A DNA stretch of 64,000 nt, taken from assembly GCA_905221605.1 (NCBI GenBank), contig CAJNDS010000817.1, positions 1 through 64,000 of the forward strand, written 5' to 3'. The position numbers were made by a program, and so were the translations under genes. This DNA comes from Symbiodinium natans (Eukaryota > Sar > Dinophyceae > Suessiales > Symbiodiniaceae). Position 1 is the stretch's first letter; each line of letters begins with the position of its first letter. Positions 9,183 through 24,100 of the stretch are shown here, one piece after another. The notes below the pieces were generated by a model. The model was not told the origin of the DNA, searched no databases, and saw only the letters and a program-made list of their open reading frames with translations.

Positions 9183-12100
9183 GTTGGCAACATCTTGGCA
9201 TGGAAATTCCCTTCAAGGTGTCCGTGGGATTTGTCGTTGGCAACATCTTGACATGGCAATTCCCTTCAAGGTGTCCGTGGGCTTTGTGGTTCTGTTGCAA
9301 CATCTTGACATGGAAATTCCCTTCAAGGTTTTCTTGGGCTCTGTGGTTCTGTTGCAACATCTTGACATGGCAATTCCCTTCAAGGTTCCTTGCGCTCTGT
9401 CGTTCTCTTGCAACAGCTTGACATGGAAGTTCCTTTCAAGGTGTCCGTGGGCCCTGTAGTTCTGTTGCAACATCTTGACATTCAAGTTCTCTTCAAGGTG
9501 TCCTTGGGCTCTGTTGTTCTGCTGCACCATCTTGGCATGGAAACTCCCTTCAGGGTGTCCGCGGGATTTGTCGTTGGCAACTTGACATGGAAATTCCTTT
9601 CAAGGGGACCTTGGGCTCTGTTGTTCTGTAGCAACATCTTGGCATGGAAATTCCCTTCAAGGTGTCCGCGGGATTTGTCGTTGGCAACATCTTGACATGG
9701 AAATTCCTTTCAAGGTGTCCGCGGGATTCGTCGTTGGCAACATCTTGACATGGCATTTCCCTTCAAGGTGTCCGTGGGCTTTGTGGTTCTGTTGCAACAT
9801 CTTGACATGGAAATTCCCTTCAAGGTTTTCTTGGGCTATGTCGTTCTGTTGCAACATCTTGACATGGAAATTCCCTTCAAGGTTTCCTTGGGCTCTGTGG
9901 TTCTGTGGCAACATCTTGACATGCAAATTCCCTTCAAGGTGTCCGTGGGCTCTGTCGTTCTGTTGCAACATCTTGACATGGAAATTCCCTTCAAGGTTCC
10001 TTGCGCTCTGTCGTTCTGTTGCAACATCTTGACATGGAAATTCCCTTCAAGGTGTCCGTGGGCCCTGTAGTTCTGTTGCAACATCTTGACATGGAAACTC
10101 CCTCAAGGTTTTATTGGGCTATGTCGTTCTGCTGCAGCATCTTGACATGACATGCAAATTCCCTTCAAGGTGTCCGTGGGCTCTGTCGTTCTGGGGCAAC
10201 ATCTTGACATGGAAATTCCTTTCAAGGTTCCTTGTGCTCTGTCGTTCTGTTGGAACATCTTGACATGGAAGTTCCCTTCAAGGTGTCCGTGGGCCCTGTA
10301 GTTCTGTTGCAACATCTTGACATTCAAGTTATCTTAAAGGTGTCCTTGGGCTCTGTTGTTCTGTTGCAACATCTTGGCATGGAAGTTCCCTTCATGGTGT
10401 CCGCGGGATTTGTCGTTGGCAACATCTTGACATGGAAATTCCTTTCAAGGTGTCCGTGGGCTCTGTGGTTCTGTTGCAACATCTTGACATGGAAATTCCC
10501 TTCAAGGTTCCTTGCGCTCTGTCGTTCTGTTGCAACATCTTGACATGGAAGTTCCCTTCAAGGTGTCCGTGGGCCCTGTAGTTCTGTTAACATCTCGACA
10601 TTCAAGTTCTCTTCAAGGTGTCCTTGGGCTCTGTTGTTCTGTTGCAACATCTTGGCATGGAAATTCCCTTCAAGGTGTCCGCGGGATTTGTCGTTGGCAA
10701 CATCTTGACATGGAAAGTCCCTTCAAGGTGTCCGTGGGCTCCGTGGTTCTGTGGCAACATCTTGACATGCAAATTCCCTTCAAGGTGTCCGTGGGCTCTG
10801 TCGTTCTGTTGCAACATCTTGACATGGAAATTCCCTTCAAGGTTCCTTGCGCTCTGTCGTTCTGTTGCAACATCTTGACATGGAAATTCCCTTCAAGGTG
10901 TCCGTGGGCCCTGTAGTTCTGTTGCAACATCTTGACATGGAAACTCCCTTCAAGGTGTCCATGGGCTCTGTCGTTCTGTTGCAAATCTTGACATGGAAAT
11001 TCCCTTCAAGGTTCCTTGCGCTCTGTCGTTCTGTTGCAACATCTTGACATGGAAGTTCCCTTCAAGGATTTATTGGGCTATGTCGTCCTGCTGCGACATC
11101 TTGACATGGAAATTCCCTTCAAGGTTTCCTTGGGCTCTGTTGTTCTGTAGCACCATCTTGGCATGGAAACTCCCTTCAGGGTGTCCGCGGGATTTGTCGT
11201 TGGCAGCATCTTGACATGGAAATTCCCTTCAAGGTGTCCGTGGGCTCTGTGGTTCTGTTGCAACATCTGGACATGGAAATTCCCTTCAAGGTGTCCTTGG
11301 GCTCTGTTGTTCTGTAGCAACGTCTTGGCATGGAAATTCCCTTCAAGGTGTCCGTGGGCCCTGTAGTTCTGTTAACATCTTGACATACAAGTTCTCTTCA
11401 AGGTGTCCTTGGGCTCTGTTGTTCTGTTGCAACATCTCGGCATGGAAATTCCCGTCAAGGTGTCCGCGGGATTTGTCGTTGGCAACATCTTGACATGGAA
11501 ATTCCTTTCAAGGTGTCCGTGGTCTCTGTGGTTCTGTTGCAACCAACATCTTGACATGGAAATTCCCTTCAAGGTGTCCGTGGGCTCCGTGGTTCTGTGG
11601 CAACATCTTGACATGCAAATTCCCTTCAAGGTGTCCGTGGGCTCTGTCGTTCTGTTGCAACATCTTGACATGGAAGTTCTCTTCAAGGTTTCCTTGGGCT
11701 CTGTGGTTCTGTGGCAACATCTTGACATGGAAATTCCCTTCAAGGTGTCCGTGGGCTCTGTGGTTCTCTTGCAACATCTTGACATGGAAATTCCCTTCAA
11801 GGTGTCCGTGGGCTTTGTGGTTCTGTTGCAGCATCTTGACATGGAAATTCCCTTCAAGGTTTCCTTGGGCTCTGTGGTTCTGTGGCAACATCTTGACATG
11901 CAAATTCCCTTCAGGGTGTCCGTGGGCTCTGTCGTTCTGTTGCAACATCTTGACATGGAAATTCCTTTCAAGGTTCCTTGCGCTCTGTCGTTCTGTTGCA
12001 ACATCTTGACATGGAAATTCCCTTCAAGGTGTCCGTGGGCCCCGTAGTTCTGTTGCAACATCTTGACATTCAAGTTCTCTTTAAGGTGTCCTTGGGCTCT

Positions 12101-15100
12101 GTTGTTCTGTTGCAACATCTTGGCATGCAAATTCCCTTCAAGGTGTCCGCGGGATGTGTCGTTGGCAACATCTTGACATGGAAATTCCCTTCAAGGTGTG
12201 CTTGGGCTCTGTTGTTCTGTAGCAACATCTTGGCATGGAAATTCCCTTCAAGGTGTCCGCGGGATTTGTCGTTGGCAACATTTTGGCATGGAAATTCCCT
12301 TCAAGGTGTCCGCGGGATTTGTCGTTGGCAACATCTTGACATGGCAATTCCCTTCAAGGTGTCCGTGGGCTCTGTGGTTCTGTTGCAACATCTTGACATG
12401 GAAATTCCCTTCAAGGTGTCCGTGGGCTTTGTGGTTCTGTTGTAACATCTTGACATGGAAGTTCCCTTCAAGGATTTATTGGGCTATGTCGTCCTGTTGC
12501 GACATCTCGACATGGAAATTCCCTTCAAGGTTTCCTTGGGCTCTGTGGTTCTGTGGCAACATCTTGACATGCAAATTCCCTTCAAGGTGTCCGTGGGCTC
12601 TGTCGTTCTGTTGCAACATCTTGACATGGAAATTCCCTTCAAGGTTCCTTGCGCTCTGTCGTTCTGTTGCGACATCTTGACATGGAAGTTCCCTTCAAGG
12701 TGTCCGTGGGCCCTGTAGTTCTGTTGCAACATCTTGACATTCAAGTTCTCTTCAAGGTGTCCTTGGGCTCTGTTGTTCTGTTGCAACATCTTGGCATGGA
12801 AATTCCCTTCAAGGTGTCCGCGGGATTTGTCGTTGGCAACATCTTGACATAGAAATTCCTTTCAAGGTGTCCGTGGGCTCTGTGGTTCTCTTGCAACATC
12901 TTGACATGGAAATTCCCTTCAAGGTGTCCGTGGGCTTTGTGGTTCTGTTGCAACATCTTGACATGGAAATTCCCTTCAAGGTTTTCTTGGGGTATGTCGT
13001 TCTGTTGCAATATCTTGACATGCAAATTCCCTTCAAGGTGTCCGTGGGCTCTGTGGTTCTCTTGCAACATCTTGACAAGGAAATTCCCTTCAAGGTGTCC
13101 TTGCGCTCTGTCGTTCTGTTGCAACATTTTGACATGGAAGTTCCCTTCAAGGTGTCCGTGGGCCCTGTAGTTCTGTTGCAACATCTTGACATTCAAGTTC
13201 TCTTAAAGGTGTCCTTGGGCTCTGTTGTTCTGTTGCAACATCTTGGCATGGAAGTTCCTTCATGGTGTCCGCGGGATTTGTCGTTGGCAACATCTTGACA
13301 TGGAAATTCCTTTCAAGGTGTCCGTGGGCTCTGTCGTTCTGTTGCAACATCTTGACATGGAAATTCCCTTCAAGGTGTCCTTGGGCTCTGTTGTTCTGTA
13401 GCAACATCTTGGCATGGAAATTCCCTTCAAGGTGTCCGCGGGATTTGTCGTTGGCAACATCTTGACATGGAAATTCCTTTCAAGGTGTCCGTGGGCTCTG
13501 TGGTTCTCTTGCAACATCTTGACATGGAAATTCCCTTCAAGGTGTCCGTGGGCTTTGTGGTTCTGTTGCAACATCTTGACATGGAAATTCCCTTCAAGGT
13601 TTCCTTGGGCTCTGTGGTTCTGTGGCAACATCTTGACATGGAAATTCCCTTCAAGGTGTCCGTGGGCTCTGTCGTTCTGTTGCAACATCTTGACATGGAA
13701 ATTCCCTTCAAGGTTCCTTGCGCTCTGTCGTTCTGTTGCAACATCTTGACATGGAAGTTCCCTTCAAGGATTTATTGGGCTATGTCGTCCTGCTGCGACA
13801 TCTTGACATGGAAATTCCCTTCAAGGTTTCCTTGGGCTCTGTTGTTCTGTAGCACCATCTTGGCATGGAAAGTCCCTTCAGGGTGTCCGCGGGATTTGTC
13901 GTTGGCAGCATCTTGACATGGAAATTCCCTTCAAGGTGTCCGTGGGCTCTGTGGTTCTGTTGCAACATCTTGACATGGAAATTCCCTTCAAGGTGTCCTT
14001 GGGCTCTGTTGTTCTGTAGCAACGTCTTGGCATGGAAATTCCCTTCAAGGTGTCCGTGGGCCCTGTAGTTCTGTTAACATCTTGACATTCAAGTTCTCTT
14101 CAAGGTGTCCTTGGGCTCTGTTGTTCTGTTGCAACATCTCGGCATGGAAATTCCCTTCAAGGTGTCCGCGGGATTTGTCGTTGGCAACATCTTGACATGG
14201 AAATTCCTTTCAAGGTGTCCGTGGTCTCTGTGGTTCTGTTGCAACATCTTGACATGGAAATTCCCTTCAAGGTGTCCGTGGGCTCCGTGGTTCTGTGGCA
14301 ACATCTTGACATGCAAATTCCCTTCAAGGTGTCCGTGGGCTCTGTCGTTCTGTTGCAACATCTTGACATGGAAATTCTCTTCAAGGTTTCCTTGGGCTCT
14401 GTGGTTCTGTGGCAACATCTTGACATGGAAATTCCCTTCAAGGTGTCCGTGGGCTCTGTGGTTCTCTTGCAACATCTTGACATGGAAATTCCCTTCAAGG
14501 TGTCCGTGGGCTCTGTGGTTCTGTTGCAGCATCTTGACATGGAAATTCCCTTCAAGGTTTCCTTGGGCTCTGTGGTTCTGTGGCAACATCTTGACATGCA
14601 AATTCCCTTCACGGTGTCCGTGGGCTCTGTCGTTCTGTTGCAACATCTTGACATGGAAATTCCTTTCAAGGTTCCTTGCGCTCTGTCGTTCTGTTGCAAC
14701 ATCTTGACATGGAAGTTCCCTTCAAGGTGTCCGTGGGCCCTGTAGTTCTGTTGCAACATCTTGACATTCAAGTTCTCTTTAAGGTGTCCTTGGGCTCTGT
14801 TGTTCTGTTGCAACATCTTGGCATGCAAATTCCCTTCAAGGTGTCCGCGGGATTTGTCGTTGGCAACATCTTGACATGGAAATTCCCTTCAAGGTGTGCT
14901 TGGGCTCTGTTGTTCTGTAGCAACATCTTGGCATGGAAATTCCCTTCAAGGTGTCCGCGGGATTTGTCGTTGGCAACATTTTGGCATGGAAATTCCCTTC
15001 AAGGTGTCCGCGGGATTTGTCGTTGGCAACATCTTGACATGGCAATTCCCTTCAAGGTGTCCGTGGGCTCTGTGGTTCTGTTGCAACATCTTGACATGGA

Positions 15101-18100
15101 AATTCCCTTCAAGGTGTCCGTGGGCTTTGTGGTTCTGTTGTAACATCTTGACATGGAAGTCCCCTTCAAGGATTTATTGGGCTATGTCGTCCTGTTGCGA
15201 CATCTCGACATGGAAATTCCCTTCAAGGTTTCCTTGGGCTCTGTGGTTCTGTGGCAACATCTTGACATGCAAATTCCCTTCAAGGTGTCCGTGGGCTCTG
15301 TCGTTCTGTTGCAACATCTTGACATGGAAATCCCTTCAAGGTTCCTTGCGCTCTGTCGTTCTGTTGCGACATCTTGACATGGAAGTTCCCTTCAAGGTGT
15401 CCGTGGGCCCTGTAGTTCTGTTGCAACATCTTGACATTCAAGTTCTCTTCAAGGTGTCCTTGGGCTCTGTTGTTCTGTTGCAACATCTTGGCATGGAAAC
15501 TCCCTTCAAGGTGTCCGCGGGATTTGTCGTTGGCAACATCTTGACATGGAAATTCCTTTCAAGGTGTCCGTGGGCTCTGTGGTTCTCTTGCAACATCTTG
15601 ACATGGAAATTCCCTTCAAGGTGTCCGTGTGCTTTGTGGTTCTGTTGCAACATCTTGACATGGAAATTCCCTTCAAGGTTTTCTTGGGGTATGTCGTTCT
15701 GTTGCAATATCTTGACATGCAAATTCCCTTCAAGGTGTCCGTGGGCTCTGTGGTTCTCTTGCAACATCTTGACATGGAAATTCCCTTCAAGGTGTCCGTG
15801 TGCTTTGTGGTTCTGTTGCAACATCTTGACATGGAAATTCCCTTCAAGGTTTTCTTGGGCTATGTCGTTCTGTTGCAACATCTTGACATGGAAATTCCCT
15901 TCAAGGTTTCCTTGGGCTCTGTGGTTCTGTGGCAAATCTTGACATGCAAATTCCCTTCAAGGTGTCCGTGGGCTCTGTCGTTCTGTTGCAACATCTTGAG
16001 ATGGAAATTCCTTGCAAGGTTCCTTGCGCTCTCTCGTTCTGTTGCAACATCTTGACATGGAAATTCCCTTCAAGGTTTGCTTGGGCCCTGTTGATCTGTT
16101 GCAACATCGTGACATTCAAGTTCTCTTCAAGGTGTCCTTGGGCTCTGTTGTTCTGTTGCAACATCTTGGCATGGAAATTCCCTTCAAGGTTCCTTGGGCT
16201 CTGTGGTTCTGTGGCAACATCTTGACATGCAAATTCCCTTCACGGTGTCCGTGGGCTCTGTCGTTCTGTTGCAACATCTTGAGATGGAAATTCCTTGCAA
16301 GGTTCCTTGCGCTCTCTCGTTCTGTTGCAACATCTTGACATGGAAATTCCCTTCAAGGTTTGCTTGGGCCCTGTAGATCTGTTGCAACATCGTGACATTC
16401 AAGTTCTCTTCAAGGTGTCCTTGGGCTCTGTTGTTCTGTTGCAACATCTTGGCATGGAAATTCCCTTCAAGGTGTCCGCGGGATTTGTCGTTGGCAACAT
16501 CTTGACATGGAAGTTCCCTTCATGGTGTCCGTGGGCTCTGTGGTTCTCTTGCAACATCTTGACATGGAAATTCCCTTCAAGGTGTCCGTGGGCTTTGTGG
16601 TTCTGTTGCAACATCTTGACATGGAAATTCCCTTCAAGGTTTTCTTGGGCTATGTCGTTCAGTTGCGACATCTTGACATGGAAATTCCCTTCAAGGTTTC
16701 CTTGGGCTCTGTGGTTCTGTGGCAACATCTTGACATGGAAATTCCCTTCAAAGTGTCCGTGGGCTTTGTGGTTCTGTTGCAACATCTTGACATTCTCTTC
16801 AAGGTGTCCTTGGGCTCTGTTGTTCTGTTGCAACATCTCGGCATGGAAATTCCCTTCAAGGTGTCCGCGGGATTTGTCGTTGGCAACATCTTGACATGGA
16901 AATTCCTTTCAAGGTGTCCGTGGGCTCTGTGGTTCTGTTGCAACATCTTGACATGGAAATTCCCTTCAAGGTGTCCGTGGGCTCCGTGGTTCTGTGGCAA
17001 CATCTTGACATGGAAATTCCCTTCAAGGTTTTCTTGGGCTATGTCGTTCTGTTGCAACATCTTGACATGGAAATTCCCTTCAAGGTTTCCTTGGGCTCTG
17101 TGGTTCTGTGGCAACATCTTGACATGCAAATTCCCTTCAAGGTGTCCGTGGGCTCTGTCGTTCTGTTGCAACATCTTGACATGGAAACTCCCTTCAAGGT
17201 GTCCGTGGGCCCTGTAGTTCTGTTGCAACATCTTGACATTCAAGTTCTCTTCAGGGTGTCCTTGGGCTCTGTTGTTCTGTTGCACCATCTTAGCAAGGAA
17301 ATTCCCTTCAAGGTGTCCGCGGGATTTGTCGTTGGCAACATCTTGACATGGAATTCCTTTCAAGGTGTCCGTGGGCTCTGTGGTTCTCTTGCAACATCTT
17401 GACATGGAAATTCCCTTCAAGGTGTCCGTGGGCTTTGTGGTTCTGTTGCAACATCTTGACATGGAAATTCCCTTCAAGGTTTTCTTGGGGTATGTCGTTC
17501 TGTTGCAATATCTTGACATGCAAATTCAAGGTGTCCGTGGGCTCTGTGGTTCTCTTGCAACATCTTGACATGGAAATTCCCTTCAAGGTGTCCGTGTGCT
17601 TTGTGGTTCTGTTGCAACATCTTGACATGGAAATTCCCTTCAAGGTTTTCTTGGGCTATGTCGTTCAGTTGCGACATCTTGACATGGAAATTCCCTTCAA
17701 GGTTTCCTTGGGCTCTGTGGTTCTGTGGCAACATCTTGACATGGAAATTCCCTTCAAAGTGTCCGTGGGCTTTGTGGTTCTGTTGCAACATCTTGACATT
17801 CTCTTCAAGGTGTCCTTGGGCTCTGTTGTTCTGTTGCAACATCTCGGCATGGAAATTCCCTTCAAGGTGTCCGCGGGATTTGTCGTTGGCAACATCTTGA
17901 CATGGAAATTCCTTTCAAGGTGTCCGTGGGCTCTGTGGTTCTGTTGCAACATCTTGACATGGAAATTCCCTTCAAGGTGTCCGTGGGCTCCGTGGTTCTG
18001 TGGCAGCATCTTGACATGGAAATTCCCTTCAAGGTTTTCTTGGGCTATGTCGTTCTGTTGCAACATCTTGACATGGAAATTCCCTTCAAGGTTTCCTTGG

Positions 18101-21100
18101 GCTCTGTGGTTCTGTGGCAACATCTTGACATGCAAATTCCCTTCAAGGTGTCCGTGGGCTCTGTCGTTCTGTTGCAACATCTTGACATTCAAGTTCTCTT
18201 AAAGGTGTCCTTGGGCTCTGTTGTTCTGTTGCAACATCTTGGCATGGAAGTTCCCTTCATGGTGTCCGCGGGATTTGTCGTTGGCAACATCTTGACATGG
18301 AAATTCCTTTCAAGGTGTCCGTGGGCTCTGTGGTTCTGTTGGAACATCTTGACATTCAAGTTCTCTTCAAGGTGTCCTTGGGCTCTGTTGTTCTGTTGCA
18401 CCATCTTGGCATGGAAACTCCCTTGAGGGTGTCCGCGGGATTTGTCGTTGGCAACATCTTGACATGGAAATTCCTTTCAAGGTGTCCGTGGGCTCTGTGG
18501 TTCTGTTGCAACATCTTGACATGGAAATTCCCTTCAAGGGGTCCTTGGGCTCTGTTGTTCTGTAGCAACATCTTGGCATGGAAATTCCCTTCAAGGTGTC
18601 CGCGGGATTTGTCGTTGGCAACATCTTGGCATGGAAAGTCCCTTCAAGGTGTCCGCGGGATTTGTCGTTGGCAACATCTTGACATGGAAATTCCCTTCAA
18701 GGTGTCCGTGGGCTCTGTCGTTCTGTTGCAACATCTTGACATGGAAATTCCCTTCAAGGTTCCTTGCGCTCTGTCGTTCTGTTGCAACATCTTGACATGG
18801 AAGTTCCCTTCAAGGTGTCCGTGGGCCCTGTAGTTCTGTTAACATCTTGACATTCAAGTTCTCTTCAAGGTGTCCTTGGGCTCTGTTGTTCTGTTGCAAC
18901 ATCTTGGCATGGAAATTCCCTTCAAGGTGTCCGCGGGATTTGTCGTTGGCAACATCTTGACATGGAAAGTCCCTTCAAGGTGTCCGTGGGCTCCGTGGTT
19001 CTGTGGCAACATCTTGACATGCAAATTCCCTTCAAGGTGTCCGTGGGCTCTGTCGTTCTGTTGCAACATCTTGACATGGAAATTCCCTTCAAGGTTCCTT
19101 GCGCTCTGTCGTTCTGTTGCAACATCTTGACATGGAAATTCCCTTCAAGGTGTCCGTGGGCCCTGTAGTTCTGCTGCAACATCTTGACATGGAAACTCCC
19201 TTCAAGGTTTTATTGGGCTATGTCAGGCTATGTCGTTCTGCTGCAGCATCTTGACATGGAAATTCCCTTCAAGGTTTCCTTGGGCTCTGTGGTTCTGTGG
19301 CAATATCTTGACATGCAAATTCCCTTCAAGGTGTCCGTGGGCTCTGTCGTTCTGTTGCAAAATCTTGACATGGAAATTCCTTTCAAGGTTCCTTGCGCTC
19401 TGTCGTTCTGTTGCAACATTTTGACATGGAAGTTCCCTTCAAGGTGTCCGTGGGCCCCGTAGTTCTGTTGCAACATCTTGACATTCAGGTTCTCTTAAAG
19501 GTGTCCTTGGGCTCTGTTGTTCTGTTGCAACATCTTGGCATGGAAGTTCCTTCATGGTGTCCGCGGGATTTGTCGTTGGCTACATCTTGACATGGAAATT
19601 CCTTTCAAGGTGTCCGTGGGCTCTGTCGTTCTGTTGCAACATCTTGACATGCAAATTCCCTTCAAGGTGTCCTTGGGCTCTGTTGTTCTGTAGCAACATC
19701 TTGACATGGAAATTCCCTTCAAGGTGTCCGCGGGATTTGTCGTTGGCAACATCTTGACATGGAAATTCCCTTCAAGGTGTCCGTGGGCTCTGTGGTTCTC
19801 TTGCAACATCTTGACATGGAAATTCCCTTCAAGGTGTCCGTGGGCTTTGTGGTTCTGTTGCAACATCTTGACATGGAAATTCCCTTCAAGGTTTCCTTGG
19901 GCTCTGTGGTTCTGTGGCAACATCTTGACATGCACATTCCCTTCAAGGTGTCCGTGGGCTCTGTCGTTCTGTTGCAACATCTTGACATGGAAATTCCCTT
20001 CAAGGTGTCCGCGGGATGTGTCGTTGGCAACATCTTGACAAGGAAATTCCCTTCAAGGTGTGCTTGGGCTCTGTTGTTCTGTAGCAACATCTTGGCATGG
20101 AAATTCCCTTCAAGGTGTCCGCGGGATTTGTCGTTGGCAACATCTTGGCATGGACATTTCCTTCAAGGTGTCCGCGGGATTTGTCGTTGGCAACATCTTG
20201 ACATGGCAAGTCCCCCTTCAAGATGTCCGTGGGCTTTGTGGTTCTGTTGCAACATCTTGACATGGAAATTCCCTTCAAGGTGTCCGTGGGCTTTGTGGTT
20301 CTGTTGTAACATCTTGACATGGAAGTTCCCTTCAAGGATTTATTGGGCTATGTCGTCCTGTTGCGACATCTCGACATGGAAATTCCCTTCAAGGTTTCCT
20401 TGGGCTCTGTGGTTCTGTGGCAACATCTTGACATGCAAATTCCCTTCAAGGTGTCCGTGGGCTCTGTCGTTCTGTTGCAACATCTTGACATGGAAATTCC
20501 CTTCAAGGTTCCTTGCGCTCTGTCGTTCTGTTGCGACATCTTGACATGGAAGTTCCCTTCAAGGTGTCCGTGGGCCCTGTAGTTCTGTTGCAACATCTTG
20601 ACATTCAAGTTCTCTTCAAGGTGTCCTTGGGCTCTGTTGTTCTGTTGCAACATCTTGGCATGGAAATTCCCTTCAAGGTGTCCGCGGGATTTGTCGTTGG
20701 CAACATCTTGACATAGAAATTCCTTTCAAGGTGTCCGTGGGCTCTGTGGTTCTCTTGCAACATCTTGACATGGAAATTCCCTTCAAGGTGTCCGTGGGCT
20801 TTGTGGTTCTGTTGCAACATCTTGACATGGAAATTCCCTTCAAGGTTTTCTTGGGGTATGTCGTTCTGTTGCAATATCTTGACATGCAAATTCCCTTCAA
20901 GGTGTCCGTGGGCTCTGTGGTTCTCTTGCAACATCTTGACATGGAAATTCCCTTCAAGGTGTCCGTGTGCTTTGTGGTTCTGTTGCAACATCTTGACATG
21001 GAAATTCCCTTCAAGGTTTTCTTGGGCTATGTCGTTCTGTTGCAACATCTTGACATGGAAATTCCCTTCAAGGTTTCCTTGGGCTCTGTGGTTCTGTGGC

Positions 21101-24100
21101 AACATCTTGACATGCAAATTCCCTTCAAGGTGTCCGTGGGCTCTGTCGTTCTGTTGCAACATCTTGACATGGAAATTCCCTTCAAGGTTTCTTGGGCCCT
21201 GTAGTTCTGTTGCAACATCTTGACATTCAAGTTCTCTTCAGGGTGTCCTTGGGCTCTGTTGTTCTGTTGCACCATCTTAGCATGGAAATTCCCTTCAAGG
21301 TGTCCGCGGGATTTGTCGTTGGCAACATCTTGACATGGAAATTCCCTTCAAGGTTCCTTGGGCTCTGTGGTTCTGTGGCAACATCTTGACATGCAAATTC
21401 CCTTCACGGTGTCCGTGGGCTCTGTCGTTCTGTTGCAACATCTTGAGATGGAAATTCCTTGCAAGGTTCCTTGCGCTCTCTCGTTCTGTTGCAACATCTT
21501 GACATGGAAATTCCCTTCAAGGTTTGCTTGGGCCCTGTAGATCTGTTGCAACATCGTGACATTCAAGTTCTCTTCAAGGTGTCCTTGGGCTCTGTTGTTC
21601 TGTTGCAACATCTTGGCATGGAAATTCCCTTCAAGGTGTCCGCGGGATTTGTCGTTGGCAACATCTTGACATGGAAGTTCCCTTCAAGGTGTCCGTGGGC
21701 TCTGTGGTTCTCTTGCAACATCTTGACATGGAAATTCCCTTCAAGGTGTCCGTGGGCTTTGTGGTTCTGTTGCAACATCTTGACATGGAAATTCCCTTCA
21801 AGGTTTTCTTGGGCTATGTCGTTCAGTTGCGACATCTTGACATGGAAATTCCCTTCAAGGTTTCCTTGGGCTCTGTGGTTCTGTGGCAACATCTTGACAT
21901 GGAAATTCCCTTCAAGGTGTCCGTGGGCTTTGTGGTTCTGTTGCAACATCTTGACATTCTCTTCAAGGTGTCCTTGGGCTCTGTTGTTCTGTTGCAACAT
22001 CTCGGCATGGAAATTCCCTTCAAGGTGTCCGCGGGATTTGTCGTTGGCAACATCTTGACATGGAGATTCCTTTCAAGGTGTCCGTGGGCTCTGTGGTTCT
22101 GTTGCAACATCTTGACATGGAAATTCCCTTCAAGGTTTCCTTGGGCTCCGTGGTTCTGTGGCAACATCTTGACATGGAAATTCCCTTCAAGGTGTCCGTG
22201 GGCTTTGTCGTTCTGTGGCAACATCTTGACATGCAAATTCCCTTCAAGGTGTCCGTGGGCTTTGTGGTTCTGTTGCAACATCTTGACATGGAAATTCCAT
22301 TCAAGGTGTCCGTGGGCTCCGTGGTTCTGTGGCAACATCTTGACATGGAACTTCCCTTCAAGGTTTTCTTGGGCTATGTCGTTCTGTTGCAACATCTTGA
22401 CATGGAAATTCCCTTCAAGGTTTCCTTGGGCTCTGTGGTTCTGTGGCAACATCTTGACATGCAAATTCCCTTCAAGGTGTCCGTGGGCTCTGTCGTTCTG
22501 TTGCAACATCTTGACATGGAAACTCCCTTCAAGGTGTCCGTGGGCCCTGTAGTTCTGTTGCAACATCTTGACATTCAAGTTCTCTTCAGGGTGTCCTTGG
22601 GCTCTGTTGTTCTGTTGCACCATCTTAGCAAGGAAATTCCCTTCAAGGTGTCCGCGGGATTTGTCGTTGGCAACATCTTGACATGGAATTCCTTTCAAGG
22701 TGTGCTTGGGCTCTGTCGTTCTGTTGCAACATCTTGACACGGAAGTTCCCTTCAAGGTGTCCGTGGGCCCTGTAGTTCTGTTGCAACATCTTGACATTCA
22801 AGTTCTCTTTAAGGTGTCCTTGGGCTCTGTTGTTCTGTTGCAACATCTTGGCATGGAACTTCCCTTCATGGTGTCCGCGGGATTTGTCGTTGGCAACATC
22901 TTGACATGGAAATTCCCTTCAAGGTGTGCTTGGGCTCTGTTGTTCTGTAGCAACATCTTGGCATGGAAATTCCCTTCAAGGTGTCCGCGGGATTTGTCGT
23001 TGGCAACATCTTGGCATGGAAATTCCCTTCAAGGTGTCCGCGGGGTTTGTCGTTGGCAACATCTTGACATGGCAATTCCCTTCAAGGTGTCCGTGGGCTC
23101 TGTGGTTCTGTTGCAACATCTTGACATGGAAATTCCCTTCAAGGTGTCCGTGGGCTTTGTGGTTCTGTTGTAACATCTTGACATGGAAATTCCCTTCAAG
23201 GTTTTCTTGGGCTATGTTGTCCTGTTGCGACATCTTGACATGGAAATTCCCTTCAAGGTTCCTTGCGCTCTGTCGTTCTGTTGCAACATCTTAACATGGA
23301 AGTTCCCTTCAAGGTGTCCGTGGGCCCTGTAGTTCTGTTGCAACATCTTGACATCCAAGTTCTCTTCAAGGTGTCCTTGGGCTCTGTTGTTCTGTTGCAA
23401 CATCTTGGCATGGAAATTCCCTTCATGGTGTCCGCGGGATTTGTCGTTGGCAACATCTTGACATGGAAATTCCTTTCAAGGTGTCCGTGGGCTCTGTGGT
23501 TCTCTCGCAACATCTTGACATGGAAATTCCTTTCAAGGTGTCCGTGGGCTTTGTGGTTCTGTTGCAACATCTTGACATGGAATTTCCCTTCAAGGTTTTC
23601 TTGGGCTATGTCGTTCTGTTGCAATATCTTGACATGCAAATTCCCTTCAAGGTGTCCGTGGGCTCTGTGGTTCTCTTGCAACATCTTGACATGGATTTTC
23701 CCTTCAAGGTGTCCGTGGGCTTTGTGGTTCTGTTGCAACATCTTGACATGGAAATTCCCTTCAAGGTTTTCTTGGGCTATGTCGTTCAGTTGCGACATCT
23801 TGACATGGAAATTCCCTTCAAGGTTTCCTTGGGCTCTGTGGTTCTGTGGCAACATCTTGACATGGAAATTCCCTTCAAAGTGTCCGTGGGCTTTGTGGTT
23901 CTGTTGCAACATCTTGACATTCTCTTCAAGGTGTCCTTGGGCTCTGTTGTTCTGTTGCAACATCTCGGCATGGAAATTCCCTTCAAGGTGTCCGCGGGAT
24001 TTGTCGTTGGCAACATCTTGACATGGAAGTTCCTTTCAAGGTGTCCGTGGGCTCTGTGGTTCTGTTGCAACATCTTGACATGGAAATACCCTTCAAGGTG